From Actinobacteria bacterium IMCC26256 (GTDB taxonomy: Bacteria; Actinomycetota; Acidimicrobiia; IMCC26256): 64,000 bases of DNA. The notes beneath the pieces are model-generated. The model did no database searches and was not told the DNA's origin. It saw only the letters and a program-made list of their open reading frames with translations. The position numbers were made by a program, and so were the translations under genes. The stretch covers positions 2,231,001-2,295,000 of the forward strand of contig CP011489.1 in the NCBI GenBank assembly GCA_001023575.1, in the 5' to 3' direction. Positions 46,947 to 56,674 of this stretch are shown piece after piece. The number at the start of each line of letters is the position of its first letter. Position 1 is the stretch's first letter.

Positions 46947-48165
46947 CAGACTTAGAGATGCCCACACAGAACTCCGATCCGCGATGACCGCAATAGATCT
47001 AGAAGTAATTGATGCTGCCGGTGCGCGCGAGTTAGTTGCACTAGCCGATGACGTGCGCCGTAGTGGAGACGCCCTGCGCACTATCGCGGTTGGGCGCGTT
47101 GATTATGTTGGCGCCTGGAAGGGTGAGGGCGCCAAGAATATCTCCGAGTGGCTAGCCGCTGAGACTAATTGTGCCCAATATGAGGCCCAGTCTGTGGTGG
47201 TCCTCGCCAACCAGCTCCAGCATCTACCCACTACCCAGGCTGCCTTGCTTTCCGGCGCACTCTCCAACACGCAGGCCGTCGAGGTAGCGCGCGGAGCGAT
47301 AGTTGCACCTAATACGGAGTCTCAGCTCTTGAATCTCGCGAAACATGTCACAGTGCGCGATCTACGCGATGCAACCGCACGCGTAATAGCAGGGGCCACA
47401 GATGAGGCCGCACGCCACAAACGAATACATAACAGTCGTTTCTTAAAGTCCTGGAGAGACCCCGATGGTGCGTTCATCATCAAAGGGCGCATGACGGTTG
47501 CTAATGGTGCGCTAGTAATGGCAGCACTCAAGCCGATACAGGATGAGATCTTTAGGTCAGCGCGCAAGAGTGGCGCACATGAAAGACCGGAGGCCTACGC
47601 CGCTGACGCTCTAATGGCACTCTGTGAAAAGGCTAATAACCCTTCCCCAGCAGCACGGGCGAGTGCAACTAAGGCAACCCGCCCTAACGCTGTGATCAAT
47701 ATTCGAGTCGACCTCAATGCGCTCAAGCGTGGACATACTGAGAATGGCGCGATCTGTGAAATCGCTGGCGTTGGGCCAGTTCCAGTGGCTACTGCAACAG
47801 AGTATTTGGGCGAGGCATTCTTAAAGCTGCTGATAGTCGATGGAGTGGACATCAAGACGGTTGCGCATATGGGGCGACACATCCCTGCACCATTGCGTAC
47901 CGCAGTCGGGGAGCGTGATCGCGTCTGCCAGGTACCGACATGCGATATGACGATCGGCCTCGAGATAGATCACATCAAACCATTCTCCGAGGGTGGTGCT
48001 GCATCCTTTGAGAACCTCGTGCGCCTCTGTAAACGCCACCACCTTCAAAAAACGCATGATGGTTATCGGCTCGTGAGACGCGAACGAGAAGCGCGTGAGA
48101 GAGATGACGAAGAAGCAGGAGCCTGGGAGTGGCGGCGGCCGCCATCGCTTAGAGACACGGGGTAG
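46939..48165 (+). CDS. DUF222 domain HNH endonuclease (13E12-like)
   Basis: A 408-residue protein. Residues 1-300 are the helical DUF222 region (RSGDALRTIAVGRVDYVGAW, AQYEAQSVVVLANQLQHLPT, FLKSWRDPDGAFIIKGRM). The C-terminus is an HNH nuclease: CQVPTCDMTIGLEIDHIKPF, GGAASFENLVRLCKRHHLQK, with the catalytic DH and N, H residues and Cys-x4-Cys plus C-x2-H metal sites. This family (13E12 in mycobacteria) is actinobacterial and multicopy; its role is unclear and DNA damage or mobile-element functions are suggested. ATG 46939 lies in a LexA-like box, so it is probably SOS-induced. Confidence 0.88.
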   Translation: MFDRLRDAHTELRSAMTAIDLEVIDAAGARELVALADDVRRSGDALRTIAVGRVDYVGAWKGEGAKNISEWLAAETNCAQYEAQSVVVLANQLQHLPTTQAALLSGALSNTQAVEVARGAIVAPNTESQLLNLAKHVTVRDLRDATARVIAGATDEAARHKRIHNSRFLKSWRDPDGAFIIKGRMTVANGALVMAALKPIQDEIFRSARKSGAHERPEAYAADALMALCEKANNPSPAARASATKATRPNAVINIRVDLNALKRGHTENGAICEIAGVGPVPVATATEYLGEAFLKLLIVDGVDIKTVAHMGRHIPAPLRTAVGERDRVCQVPTCDMTIGLEIDHIKPFSEGGAASFENLVRLCKRHHLQKTHDGYRLVRREREARERDDEEAGAWEWRRPPSLRDTG

Positions 48166-48328
48166 GAGCCGCTGACAGGGAGCCAAGAGAGATCACCACG
48201 AGCAACCAAGCTGGGACCGAGCGAATCTAGAGAGAAGGCCGAGCAGAGTGGCTGGAACGCGCGACTCCTCAACTCGGTCGCCCTCATGGGCTTACCAACA
48301 TCCTTAGAGACAGGCCTACTTACAGGCG

Positions 48329-48356
48329 GGCTAAGCCCCGAATACCGGGGTAAGCC
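48329..48356. terminator. Hairpin between HNH gene and tRNA-Tyr
   Basis: GGCT/AGCC outer and CCCCG/CGGGG inner stems (48336-48350) form a 28-base hairpin with loop AATAC. It is followed on the plus strand by TCTTACATATT, only weakly T-rich. It may end the HNH transcript or separate it from the convergent tRNA-Tyr. The rest of 48166-48387 shows nothing coding, only a short direct repeat ACATATTGC. Confidence 0.4.
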
Positions 48357-48387
48357 TCTTACATATTGCCCTGACATATTGCTTGAG

Positions 48388-48468
48388 TGGGCCCGGGAGG
48401 ATTCGAACCTCCGTAGCTTACGCAGCTGGTTTACAGCCAGCCCCCTTTGTCCACTCGGGTACGGACCC
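48388..48468 (-). tRNA. trnY: tRNA-Tyr (anticodon GUA)
   Basis: The 81-nt class II tRNA starts GGGTCCGTACCCGAGTGGAC, with anticodon arm GCTGGCTGTAAACCAGC (anticodon GTA), a long variable arm (TGCGTAAGCTACG region), T-arm GGAGGTTCGAATCCTCC and acceptor CGGGCCC with discriminator A. CCA is not encoded. Confidence 0.94.
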
Positions 48469-48518
48469 AATGAGGCGTAGAGTAGCGCACTGATAAGCGA
48501 CCACTTCTAGGGAGAACA

Positions 48519-49007
48519 ATGCCAAGTTTCGACGTCGTCTCAGAGATTGATATGCAGGAGCTGCGTAATGCCATTGATCAGGCACAACGCGAGATCACGA
48601 CCCGGTTCGATTTCAAGGGTACTGACTCCTCAATTGAGCTAAAAGACAAGGCCATCATCCTCAACACTGAGAGCGAGCAGCGCCTCCAAGCCCTCGTGCA
48701 GGTACTAGAGGAGAAGCTCGTGAGGCGCAAAGTCTCACTCAAGTCCCTCTCCTACGGGAAGGTTGAGGAGGCCACCAAGGGGCGTGCTCGCCAGAGCGTC
48801 GCTCTCGTCGAAGGCATTAGCGACGACAAGGCGCGCGACATCGGCAAGTTCGTAAAAGGCCTACCTTTAAAGGGTATCCAGCACCAAGTGCAGGGAAACC
48901 AGCTGCGGATTATCGGAAAGAAGCGCGACGATCTGCAGGAGACCATCGCCGCCCTGACGGAGCACGACTTTGGAGTACCGCTGCAGTTCAATAACTTCCG
49001 CGACTGA
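48519..49007 (+). CDS. yajQ: YajQ family nucleotide-binding protein
   Basis: A 162-residue protein with the family start MPSFDVVSEIDMQELRNAID, TTRFDFKGTDSSIEL and the end TEHDFGVPLQFNNFRD, which is diagnostic. Two ferredoxin-like domains; homologs bind nucleotides, and in Xanthomonas a family member is a cyclic-di-GMP effector. AGGGAG lies before ATG 48519. It stands alone between tRNA-Tyr and the convergent membrane protein gene. Confidence 0.95.
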   Translation: MPSFDVVSEIDMQELRNAIDQAQREITTRFDFKGTDSSIELKDKAIILNTESEQRLQALVQVLEEKLVRRKVSLKSLSYGKVEEATKGRARQSVALVEGISDDKARDIGKFVKGLPLKGIQHQVQGNQLRIIGKKRDDLQETIAALTEHDFGVPLQFNNFRD

Positions 49008-49042
49008 ATCGAGCGGATCCAAGACGTAAATCGTTGAGTGCT

Positions 49043-51460
49043 CTACTGGGCAGCGCTGAGCGTCTCGCGCTTGCGATCTAGGGCTAAGAATGCCAGGACC
49101 GCAACCCCGTACATACAGAGGGCTGTGATCTGGACTACTTGAAACCCGTAGGCCATCGCAAGAATTGTTGTCGTTACAGAGCCGATTACTGAGAAGAACC
49201 CGTTTACAGCCCAACCCCATGCCACATACTCATCCGGGTGCGGGCCGAGCCCTGAGACGACCCCGAGGCCCAGCGGCATGAACATGCCCAAGCAGAGCCC
49301 AAGTGGGGCTAGGAGTAGAACGGTGACGCAGACCCGCAGCCCAAAGGCAGCCGGGAGTAGCGCATCGGTAATGGGGTCGAGGGCGAATAGGTAGAAGACG
49401 CCGAGTACCGCCAATGCCCCACCGCTAGTAATCACTGCACGGCGAGGCGAGGCAGCGAACCGCTTACTCAGTAGCGCCCCTAGACCAGTGAATACCAAGA
49501 TGGATGCGAGAGTGACTGTCAGGGAATAGGTGGGGTAGCCAAGGAATCTCACGAGTCGCTGAATCATCGAGATCTCATAGAGCATGAACCCGAGGCCAAG
49601 AGCAGCGAAGTAGAGCGCAGAGCGCCCCTTGGCCGGAAGAGCCCTCCACTCCTTCCTCACAAAAATGAATGGCGCAAGAAGGAAGAGTGTGGCGTAACCG
49701 ATCGCCACAAGGAGTAGCAGGAGCAGCACTCTCTCGCCGATTACATCCTCGGGGTTATTCGTTGAGAACGGCTTAGTGATATTCGAGAGCACCGAGCCGA
49801 ACCCTGAGAAGTGCCAGAAGAACGGGCGATCATCATGGACTGCAAATACTTCGCGCGGGTATGTCGCCGCAATCGCGTTCGCCGCTTCACTCGTTGGAGC
49901 GCCCGCTAGTTTCCCGACGATTCCTCCGTCGGTATATCCACCCGGAGCGTAAGCAACGCCAGCGAGCGGAACTGTGGGCACAGCAGCGTTGAGACGCGCA
50001 ACCTCTTCAGGTGTGAATGGAGTTCGCTTCACCATAATTGTTGAGAGGTCACCGGTTTTATTTGTGACGAATGATGAGACGATGATGTGCTGCGAAGGAT
50101 CTGCCACGCCGATCTTGGAGAGCGCATCGCGCGCGGTCATGACATAACGCGCTGTGCGACTCGGGCGCCCTACGTAATCAAGTTCACCGAACTGAACAAC
50201 CATGATTCCATCGTTCGTGAGGTGCTTCAAGGATTCGGCGATCATCTCAGATGTATAGAGATATGACTCTGAGAGCACAAACGCCCCCGATGACGCAGCG
50301 TTGCTTGCGGCATAGGAGTCTGGGGCTACATACCAAACAAGGTTGTACTTGTCTTGGCTTCGAAAAATAAAGGAGCGACCATCCCCTTGATGAATTGCAA
50401 CCCCAGGTTGATTCGGTAGGTCGCCGGAGAACTCTCGCAGTTCTCCCTTTAGGAGTCCGACCGTTACTGGATTGAGCTCAACACCCTCGATCTTGGGGGA
50501 CTTGAAGTGAAGCGCAGCGACAATCTCGTTGCCACCAGCAGACCCGATGATCAAGGTGTGTGCAGGCGGATCCCCGTGAACGCTAAACGGTAGCAAGCGT
50601 GGGTCGGTATCGAATATGGTCGCTGAAGCAGGGTCCCCGTTATAAGGGTGAATACCAGAGCCGAAGGTTCCATCGTGCAGCAGTAAATAGTCATCAAAAA
50701 TCTTCTCTGCATCGACTCTAAAGACAGGGCCCCAGCCACTAATGGAGCCCGCAACCGGTTGACTCTTCCCCCCCTCGACCTGCACGTCTGGGACCTTGAC
50801 CACCTGAATCACCATGAGCAGGAGAAGAACGCCGAGTACCCCCGCAATCGCGGTCGTTATACCGAGACGCGGATTAGCAACCACTGCAGCTACGGCCATT
50901 ACGAGGGCTGCGAGCATCACAACCTGCGGAGGCCCTAGCCACCAAATAAGTGGAATTGCGAGTGCACATCCTAAAGCTGCCCCAATTAGATCCGCGAAGT
51001 AAAAGCGATTAACCCGATCCTCTGCGCGCCCAAGAAGCACTGCAACGATCACACCGATCATGATGAACGCAGCGAAGAGAGTGAAGCAGATCGCTATTAA
51101 CGCTCCGAGGTTTCGCCACGAGTCGGCAGTGCCGTAGTCCCAAATCTTGATCGTATCGATTGGAATCCATGCGATTACAAACTCACTCGCAGCAATCAGA
51201 ACCGCTCCAACCAACGCGCAGACTGTGACGACGGTATCGGTTGCAGCTTTGCGGAGTCGAGGCCACACAACGACAAAGATTCCACCTGAACCAATACCGA
51301 GAAGCGCTAGACCAAGGACGAGATACGTGTAGTAGTACCAGAGTTTGAATGAGACAATGCGTGTGAAGGCAACCTCAAGGAGAAGCCCGGCAAGACTGAT
51401 GAGGAAAATTGTCGCGATGTGTCGCGAGCGAGCAGCAAGCGGGTTACTCAAGGAAGTCAC
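49043..51460 (-). CDS. Membrane-embedded spermidine synthase-like protein
   Basis: An 805-residue protein. Residues 15-230 hold about seven membrane helices (GLLLEVAFTRIVSFKLWYYY, LGLALLGIGSGGIFVVVWPR). Residues about 280-480 form a soluble spermidine-synthase/methyltransferase-like fold with TLIIGSAGGNEIVAALHF, EGVELNPVTVGLL and HQGDGRSFI. Helices resume from about 570 to the end (YFAALGLGFMLYEISMIQRL is a family mark). The substrate is unknown; some such proteins lack polyamine activity. It overlaps nothing and is three bases after the small HAD gene, so co-transcribed. Confidence 0.75.
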   Translation of the reverse strand: MTSLSNPLAARSRHIATIFLISLAGLLLEVAFTRIVSFKLWYYYTYLVLGLALLGIGSGGIFVVVWPRLRKAATDTVVTVCALVGAVLIAASEFVIAWIPIDTIKIWDYGTADSWRNLGALIAICFTLFAAFIMIGVIVAVLLGRAEDRVNRFYFADLIGAALGCALAIPLIWWLGPPQVVMLAALVMAVAAVVANPRLGITTAIAGVLGVLLLLMVIQVVKVPDVQVEGGKSQPVAGSISGWGPVFRVDAEKIFDDYLLLHDGTFGSGIHPYNGDPASATIFDTDPRLLPFSVHGDPPAHTLIIGSAGGNEIVAALHFKSPKIEGVELNPVTVGLLKGELREFSGDLPNQPGVAIHQGDGRSFIFRSQDKYNLVWYVAPDSYAASNAASSGAFVLSESYLYTSEMIAESLKHLTNDGIMVVQFGELDYVGRPSRTARYVMTARDALSKIGVADPSQHIIVSSFVTNKTGDLSTIMVKRTPFTPEEVARLNAAVPTVPLAGVAYAPGGYTDGGIVGKLAGAPTSEAANAIAATYPREVFAVHDDRPFFWHFSGFGSVLSNITKPFSTNNPEDVIGERVLLLLLLVAIGYATLFLLAPFIFVRKEWRALPAKGRSALYFAALGLGFMLYEISMIQRLVRFLGYPTYSLTVTLASILVFTGLGALLSKRFAASPRRAVITSGGALAVLGVFYLFALDPITDALLPAAFGLRVCVTVLLLAPLGLCLGMFMPLGLGVVSGLGPHPDEYVAWGWAVNGFFSVIGSVTTTILAMAYGFQVVQITALCMYGVAVLAFLALDRKRETLSAAQ

Positions 51461-51463
51461 CGA

Positions 51464-51961
51464 TCAGTCGTAGTAGCCAGAGTGGAAATAAACGCAGGGA
51501 ACGCCTTCCTTGCGGAGCATCTCGACATTTCGGCGGTCGTCCTCAATCCCAAAGCGAATATCAAAACCAAAGGCGCGCAGATCCCAGAGTGATCCCTGCT
51601 TGTACTCGCGCGCCAACTCATAGTCCCCCCATGCGCGCGTAATGAGAAGGTCCCAACGAATGCCGTAGCGATGAAGCCACCCGACCGTGAGATGCGCTAC
51701 ACGCTGCGGGCGCGCCGTTAGGAGGACAACACTCAAGCTCGGGTCGAGGTGATCAAGCAGGACCTTTACCTCTTCGATCACCGGATCATCGCCGCAAGCC
51801 TCGAAGAAAGCATTCCAGTCGCGGCGAGGGGCCTCCAAATAATGCTGCCTGCTGACTGCATCAGAGAGCACGCCATCGATATCGACTAGCACTGCACCCC
51901 CTGGCTCCACTACACCATCACGCCACTGCCAGTTCTCAGGCTGAATTGATAAACGCGTCAT
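51464..51961 (-). CDS. Small HAD-like phosphatase
   Basis: A 165-residue HAD-type protein. AVLVDIDGVLSDAVSR near residue 24 is motif I (DxDG; the second Asp aligns with the acid/base residue), SVVLLTARPQRVAHL near 78 is motif II (Thr), and GIEDDRRNVEMLRKEGVP near 140 is motif IV (DD). It resembles the phosphatase domain of polynucleotide kinase-phosphatases and related proteins. Its ATG overlaps the acs stop by one base. Substrate unknown. Confidence 0.75.
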   Translation of the reverse strand: MTRLSIQPENWQWRDGVVEPGGAVLVDIDGVLSDAVSRQHYLEAPRRDWNAFFEACGDDPVIEEVKVLLDHLDPSLSVVLLTARPQRVAHLTVGWLHRYGIRWDLLITRAWGDYELAREYKQGSLWDLRAFGFDIRFGIEDDRRNVEMLRKEGVPCVYFHSGYYD

Positions 51962-53949
51962 TATTTTTGATTTTCCTCTAAGTCGTCTACTTCGTCATCC
52001 TCGGCGTCAACAGAAAGGTAACGATCCTTGATGCGCGCTACTACTCCGGGATCCGCAAGCGTAGTGGTATCTCCAAGTGTCTCATCATCGGCGACATTGC
52101 GCAGCAGCCTTCGCATGATCTTGCCGGAGCGCGTCTTGGGCAGGTCATCTGTAAAGAGGATCGACTTGGGCCTTGCAATCGCGCCGATCAGGTTGCCGAC
52201 ATGGATGCGCAGCTCCTTCTCTAGAGCCTTGCTGGGTTCGTGGTCATTCTTGAGGACAACAAATGCGCTGATGGCTTGACCAGTAGTCGGATCATGTACT
52301 CCCACGACCGCGGCCTCGGCGACGGCATGATGATCGACAAGTGCGCTCTCAACCTCGGCAGTAGAGATGTTGTGACCACTCACGAGCATCACATCATCAA
52401 CCCTACCGAGGAGCCACATGTAGCCCTCATCATCGTAACGAGCACCATCGCCAGCAAAATAAAGCCCGGGGAATCTCGACCAGTACGTCTCTTGAAAGCG
52501 CTCGGGGTCTCCCCATACGCCTCTTAGCATCGAGGGCCAAGGCTTCGTGAGTACTAGATACCCCCCGCCCGGGATTCCGACATGGCGCCCGTCGTCCCCG
52601 ACAACATCTACTCCTATACCCGGCATCGCAAATGTCGCACTACCTGGCTTGAGTGTCGTTAGTCCCGGTAATGGGCTAATCATCACCGCGCCGGTCTCTG
52701 TCTGCCACCAAGTATCGACGATCGGCGTCTTACTGCCTCCGATCACATCGTGATACCAAATCCATGCCTCAGGATTAATCGGCTCGCCAACACTCCCAAG
52801 CAGGCGCAGAGAGGTGAGGTCATGTGCTCCCGGGTACTCAACTCCCCACTTCATAAATGTACGGATTGCTGTTGGTGCCGTGTAGAGAATCGTCACTGCG
52901 TATTTCTCGACGATTGCCCAGAAGCGATCCTTATCAGGATAATCAGGCGTGCCTTCGTAGAGCACGCTCGTTGCTCTGTTCGCGAGCGGACCATAAACAA
53001 TGTACGAATGCCCCGTTACCCATCCACAATCAGCGGTACACCAATACACGTCTTCGTCTGGGTGAATATCGAAGATGCTACGGAAGGTAGATGTCACCCC
53101 GGTTAAGTAACCGCCGGTCGTGTGCATGATGCCTTTGGGCTTTGCAGTGGTACCACTCGTATAGAGAATGAAGAGCAATTGCTCTGCATCCATAGGCTCA
53201 GGTATGCACTCTGGACTCTGGCGGTCTACTAGATCATGCCACCAGATATCTCTGCCGTCAGTCATTTCATTGCCGTGATCAGTACGGCGAAGAACGATGC
53301 ACTTCTCGATGGTCGGCGTATCTAATAGCGCCTCATCGACAATGTCCTTAAGCGCCACCACGCCACCGCGCCGCCATGCGCCATCACAGGTGATGACAAT
53401 CTTGGCCTCGGCATCATTTATACGGCCTCGTAATGAGTCGGAGGAGAAGCCACCGAAGACAACGGAGTGCGCTGCGCCGATGCGCGCGCATGCCAGCATT
53501 GCGACAGTGAGTTCCGGCACCATCCCCATATAAATAGCAACACGGTCACCTCGCTGAACACCTAACTCCTTGAGGGCATTAGCGCAGCGTGATACATCTT
53601 CAAGTAACTGAGAGTATGTAATTGCCCGCTCATCCCCGGGCTCGCCTTCCCAGAAAAATGCGACCTGCGATCCATGCCCAGACTCAATATGGCGGTCAAG
53701 GCAGTTATATGTGACATTGAGTGTTCCATCAACGAACCACTTGGCATTCGGCGGGTCCCAATCGAGGACCTTGCTCCACTCGGTATCCCAGTGAAGAAGT
53801 TCCCGAGCTTGCCCTGCCCAATATGTCTCGGAGTCTGCATCGCCAGCATCGTGGAGCGAGGAGTCGCTTACGTTCGCGCGCGCAACAAACTCGGAGGACG
53901 GGGCAAAGTGGCGCAGCTCAGTTTGATGGGTCTCTATTGCATCGGACAT
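51961..53949 (-). CDS. acs: Acetyl-CoA synthetase
   Basis: A 662-residue AMP-forming enzyme: acetate + ATP + CoA to acetyl-CoA. The P-loop is [20 protein letters not shown] (usual S/T-G-K has Ala-Lys), then the ACS signature [18 protein letters not shown] with the acetate-pocket Trp, and [38 protein letters not shown] carries the catalytic Lys that is a known acetylation site. The C-terminus is acidic ([15 protein letters not shown]). GGAG is nine bases before ATG 53949. An inverted repeat lies in its leader. Confidence 0.96.
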   Translation of the reverse strand: MSDAIETHQTELRHFAPSSEFVARANVSDSSLHDAGDADSETYWAGQARELLHWDTEWSKVLDWDPPNAKWFVDGTLNVTYNCLDRHIESGHGSQVAFFWEGEPGDERAITYSQLLEDVSRCANALKELGVQRGDRVAIYMGMVPELTVAMLACARIGAAHSVVFGGFSSDSLRGRINDAEAKIVITCDGAWRRGGVVALKDIVDEALLDTPTIEKCIVLRRTDHGNEMTDGRDIWWHDLVDRQSPECIPEPMDAEQLLFILYTSGTTAKPKGIMHTTGGYLTGVTSTFRSIFDIHPDEDVYWCTADCGWVTGHSYIVYGPLANRATSVLYEGTPDYPDKDRFWAIVEKYAVTILYTAPTAIRTFMKWGVEYPGAHDLTSLRLLGSVGEPINPEAWIWYHDVIGGSKTPIVDTWWQTETGAVMISPLPGLTTLKPGSATFAMPGIGVDVVGDDGRHVGIPGGGYLVLTKPWPSMLRGVWGDPERFQETYWSRFPGLYFAGDGARYDDEGYMWLLGRVDDVMLVSGHNISTAEVESALVDHHAVAEAAVVGVHDPTTGQAISAFVVLKNDHEPSKALEKELRIHVGNLIGAIARPKSILFTDDLPKTRSGKIMRRLLRNVADDETLGDTTTLADPGVVARIKDRYLSVDAEDDEVDDLEENQK

Positions 53950-53980
53950 TCTTTAAAACTCCATTTTTAGAGGAATGCGA

Positions 53981-54046
53981 ACCACTTAGGGTCAGAGGAT
54001 ACCCCTGCGGAGATTGCTCCCTTAGTGGTCTCTGGGATTTTTTAGC
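53981..54046. other. Inverted repeat with plus-strand T-run between midA and acs
   Basis: ACCACTTAGGG (53981-53991) and CCCTTAGTGGT (54019-54029) pair with one mismatch. The plus strand continues TCTCTGGGATTTTTTAG, so as drawn the hairpin-plus-T-run would terminate plus-strand transcription, opposite to both flanking genes. In the sense direction an A-run comes first and there is no T-run. It may be a structured acs leader or an antisense terminator. Confidence 0.45.
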
Positions 54047-54082
54047 ACCCTCAAACTCACTTGATAGAGAACGCCTAAATCG

Positions 54083-55201
54083 CTACTCGCGACGGGCGAT
54101 GATGACGGTAAAACCTCCAAGGCCCTCAGGGTCGGTAAGGATCGCTGCCTCGGTTGCCCTGCTTCTCCCGATTAAGGCCTCTAGGTCGCCACGTGCGGCA
54201 CCCGCTAACCATGTGGCCTCACCGCTAGCGACCTCCTCGTCAATCCCTAGCCCCAATAACCACTCGGCCTGGGTTGTCTCGCTCTCAATCCTGAATCCCG
54301 CAGCCACGATGGCATCTCTGAGCGGCTCAAGGACAACGTCGGAGGTGACATCAGACTCCCCGGGATGCATTAACGGGTTGGAGCCTCGGGTGTGGTCTCG
54401 GTATGTCCGCAGCCAGCCACCTCTGCGCGCCAGATCCTCTGCATTCCCTGCATAGTCAATGATCACTATCGCACCGGTCTCGATGCACTCTGCTGCGCGG
54501 GCAATCCACTCGACGATGCCTACCTGCATTGGTAGGCGGTCGCCAATGCGCGCTGCGAACTCTGGAATAAGGCTGCGATGCTCCGCGTCAAGCGGTGCGA
54601 GTACCTCAACGAAATTTGGTGTTCCAGCACCAGCGACATTCTCACTACCAAGCCCCACTCGAACCTCTGCCCAACCCTCGGTCGTGAACTCTGCAACATC
54701 AAAAGCAAGATTGTCGAGTAACTCGTTGGCAATGATCACCCCGCTCGTTGACGAATCCGGAAGGTCTGCGAGTATCGATACGTTGGAGAACTTCCCAAGA
54801 GTCACTTCCTGCACCTGGCGAAGCGCCTCGCTCCGTTCAACCGTTATGTAATTGATCGCAGAGCTGAATCCTCGATCACTGCGCAGCACCTCTCGACAGA
54901 GTCGCCCTGATCCTGCGCCGGCCTCAATAACTGTGAACTCTCTCGGGCTCCCCTGCTCCATCCACAATTTCTCGATCGCATTCGCAACTATCAATCCAAA
55001 CAATGAACCCGTCTCAGGGCTAGTTACAAAATCGGATCGACCAGTTGGGCCTCTACCGACCGCAAAAAATCCAGCGTCTTTATCGTAGAGAGCGGTCTCC
55101 ATAAATAGCGAGAACGGGATGCTTCCAGTGTTTTCGATAATGCGAGCGAGCGAGTCGGAGACCGAGCGCTTGGGGCGCCCCTCTGACGAGCCGGACTCAA
55201 T
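54083..55201 (-). CDS. MidA/NDUFAF7-type SAM-dependent methyltransferase, apparent ATT start
   Basis: A class I methyltransferase of the MidA family, whose mitochondrial member methylates the NuoD homolog during complex I assembly. FMETALYDKDAGFF, GRSDFVTSPETGSLFG and FTVIEAGAGSGRLCREVL are family marks. ATG 55102 would start in the middle of the conserved N-terminal motif; the frame above it reads VSDSLARIIENTGSIPFSLF, which is family-like, and has no ATG, GTG or TTG before a stop at 55223. The best start is ATT 55201, which shares its A with the nuoN stop (TGATT); CTG one codon earlier is an alternative. This gives 372 residues. Confidence 0.8.
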   Translation of the reverse strand: MESGSSEGRPKRSVSDSLARIIENTGSIPFSLFMETALYDKDAGFFAVGRGPTGRSDFVTSPETGSLFGLIVANAIEKLWMEQGSPREFTVIEAGAGSGRLCREVLRSDRGFSSAINYITVERSEALRQVQEVTLGKFSNVSILADLPDSSTSGVIIANELLDNLAFDVAEFTTEGWAEVRVGLGSENVAGAGTPNFVEVLAPLDAEHRSLIPEFAARIGDRLPMQVGIVEWIARAAECIETGAIVIIDYAGNAEDLARRGGWLRTYRDHTRGSNPLMHPGESDVTSDVVLEPLRDAIVAAGFRIESETTQAEWLLGLGIDEEVASGEATWLAGAARGDLEALIGRSRATEAAILTDPEGLGGFTVIIARRE

Positions 55202-56670
55202 CAGAGCGCAGCGCCTGCTAGTTCACCGAGGCGCGCGATGACCTGCGGGTAGATACCCACAATGAGAACAAACGATCCGGTAATGGCGATTGCAGCATTG
55301 AGCGCGAACGGCGTCTTGAGGGGGCGTAGATCGATTCCCTCTGGAGTCTCTCTAAACCAAATTGCCCTCGCGACTCCTGCGTAATAGAAGAACGCTATGA
55401 CCGAGTTGAGGGCCGCTATTACTCCAAGGATCACCGCTGGCGTTGTTCCCGCGTCAAGCACTGAACGGAACATCACAAACTTCGCAAACCAACCGGCGAG
55501 AGGAGGAATACCAGCGAGCGAGAATAGGAAAGCCGAGGTCATAACCGCCAAGATCGGCGAGTACTTAGACATTCCACCGAAGGACGAGATCTCATCGGAT
55601 TGAGTACGTCGCATTGCGGCAATTACACACGCAAACATTCCGAGATTCATCGCTCCATAGATCAGGATGTAGACGATTACCGCCTCAAACGAAGCATGCT
55701 TAGAGCTACCAACCCCGGCAACGGCGAAGGGCACGAGCATGAATCCACCCTGAGCGATTGAGGAATACGCAAGCATGCGAACAATGCTGGTCTGACGAAT
55801 CGCAACGAGGTTTCCAACTGTCATGGAGAGCGCTGCTAGTACCCAAATGATGGGCTGCCAAGATGTATGGCTTGCATAGAAACCGAAGAAGATGACGTTT
55901 AGAAGGGCAACAAATCCACCTGCTTTGGATGCAACCGAGAGGAATGCCGTAACAGGTATGGGCGCACCGTCGTAAGTATCAGGCGCCCAGAAGTGGAACG
56001 GCACAGCACTGATCTTGAATGCAAAACCCACAATGGTGAGGAAGATCGCGATGCTTAAGAGCGCTGGGGTACCCGCTGATCCTGCATATTCCGCAATTCC
56101 GGAGAGCGAGGTTGAGCCACTGAGTCCGTATACCATCGAGATTCCGTAGAGCATCACCGCAGATGAGAGCACGCCGATAATGAAGTACTTGACCGCTGCT
56201 TCGTTGGAGCGCGTGTCGTGCTTTCTCCAGCCTGCAAGCACGAAGGTTGGAATGGAGATCATCTCTAGCGCAACAAATATCGTGATGAGGTCGCGCGCCC
56301 CAGCCATGATCATCATGCCAAGCGTTGAGGTGAGGACTAATACATAGAACTCGCCCTGGTAGTAGTCGCCCTCCCCGATGTGGTCAACGGAGATGAGGAG
56401 TGTCACGTAGGCGACTATGAGGAAGAAGCCCTGAAAAGCAAGAGTATAGGTATCGACAACAAACGCCCCTCCGAAGAGAGAGCGGGTACCACCATCCCTT
56501 GCAAGAGTGATGATCGGGATCAGCGCAGCAAGGGTTCCGAACGCGGCTAGTTGATATGTCTTGAAGCGCTCGCGGTACTCGAAGAAAAAGTCCGCGATCA
56601 ACACGACAACGATCGTCACTGTGACAGCGACGAGCGGAGCTAGAGCGTGTAGATCCCAATGCACCTTCAC
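55201..56670 (-). CDS. nuoN: NADH-quinone oxidoreductase subunit N
   Basis: A 489-residue antiporter-like complex I subunit with about 14 helices. LAPLVAVTVTIVVVLIADFF starts it, and conserved Lys/Glu helices include GWRKHDTRSNEAAVKYFIIG, FKISAVPFHFWAPDTYDGAP and MLAYSSIAQGGFMLVPFAV. It pumps protons as part of the membrane arm. Four bases follow nuoM; its stop overlaps the midA start. Confidence 0.95.
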   Translation of the reverse strand: MKVHWDLHALAPLVAVTVTIVVVLIADFFFEYRERFKTYQLAAFGTLAALIPIITLARDGGTRSLFGGAFVVDTYTLAFQGFFLIVAYVTLLISVDHIGEGDYYQGEFYVLVLTSTLGMMIMAGARDLITIFVALEMISIPTFVLAGWRKHDTRSNEAAVKYFIIGVLSSAVMLYGISMVYGLSGSTSLSGIAEYAGSAGTPALLSIAIFLTIVGFAFKISAVPFHFWAPDTYDGAPIPVTAFLSVASKAGGFVALLNVIFFGFYASHTSWQPIIWVLAALSMTVGNLVAIRQTSIVRMLAYSSIAQGGFMLVPFAVAGVGSSKHASFEAVIVYILIYGAMNLGMFACVIAAMRRTQSDEISSFGGMSKYSPILAVMTSAFLFSLAGIPPLAGWFAKFVMFRSVLDAGTTPAVILGVIAALNSVIAFFYYAGVARAIWFRETPEGIDLRPLKTPFALNAAIAITGSFVLIVGIYPQVIARLGELAGAAL

Positions 56671-56674
56671 TCGG

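Noticed and set aside
53950-54082. Possible riboswitch or T-box before acs.
   Set aside because: I compared it from memory with T-box, glycine, guanidine, TPP, SAM and cyclic-dinucleotide consensus sequences and found no convincing match; kept only as an inverted repeat.
53721-54455. 244-codon plus-strand frame spanning the start of acs and the end of midA.
   Set aside because: It runs antisense across two well-supported genes and the intergenic hairpin, and the protein is Arg/Ser-rich with no recognisable motif.
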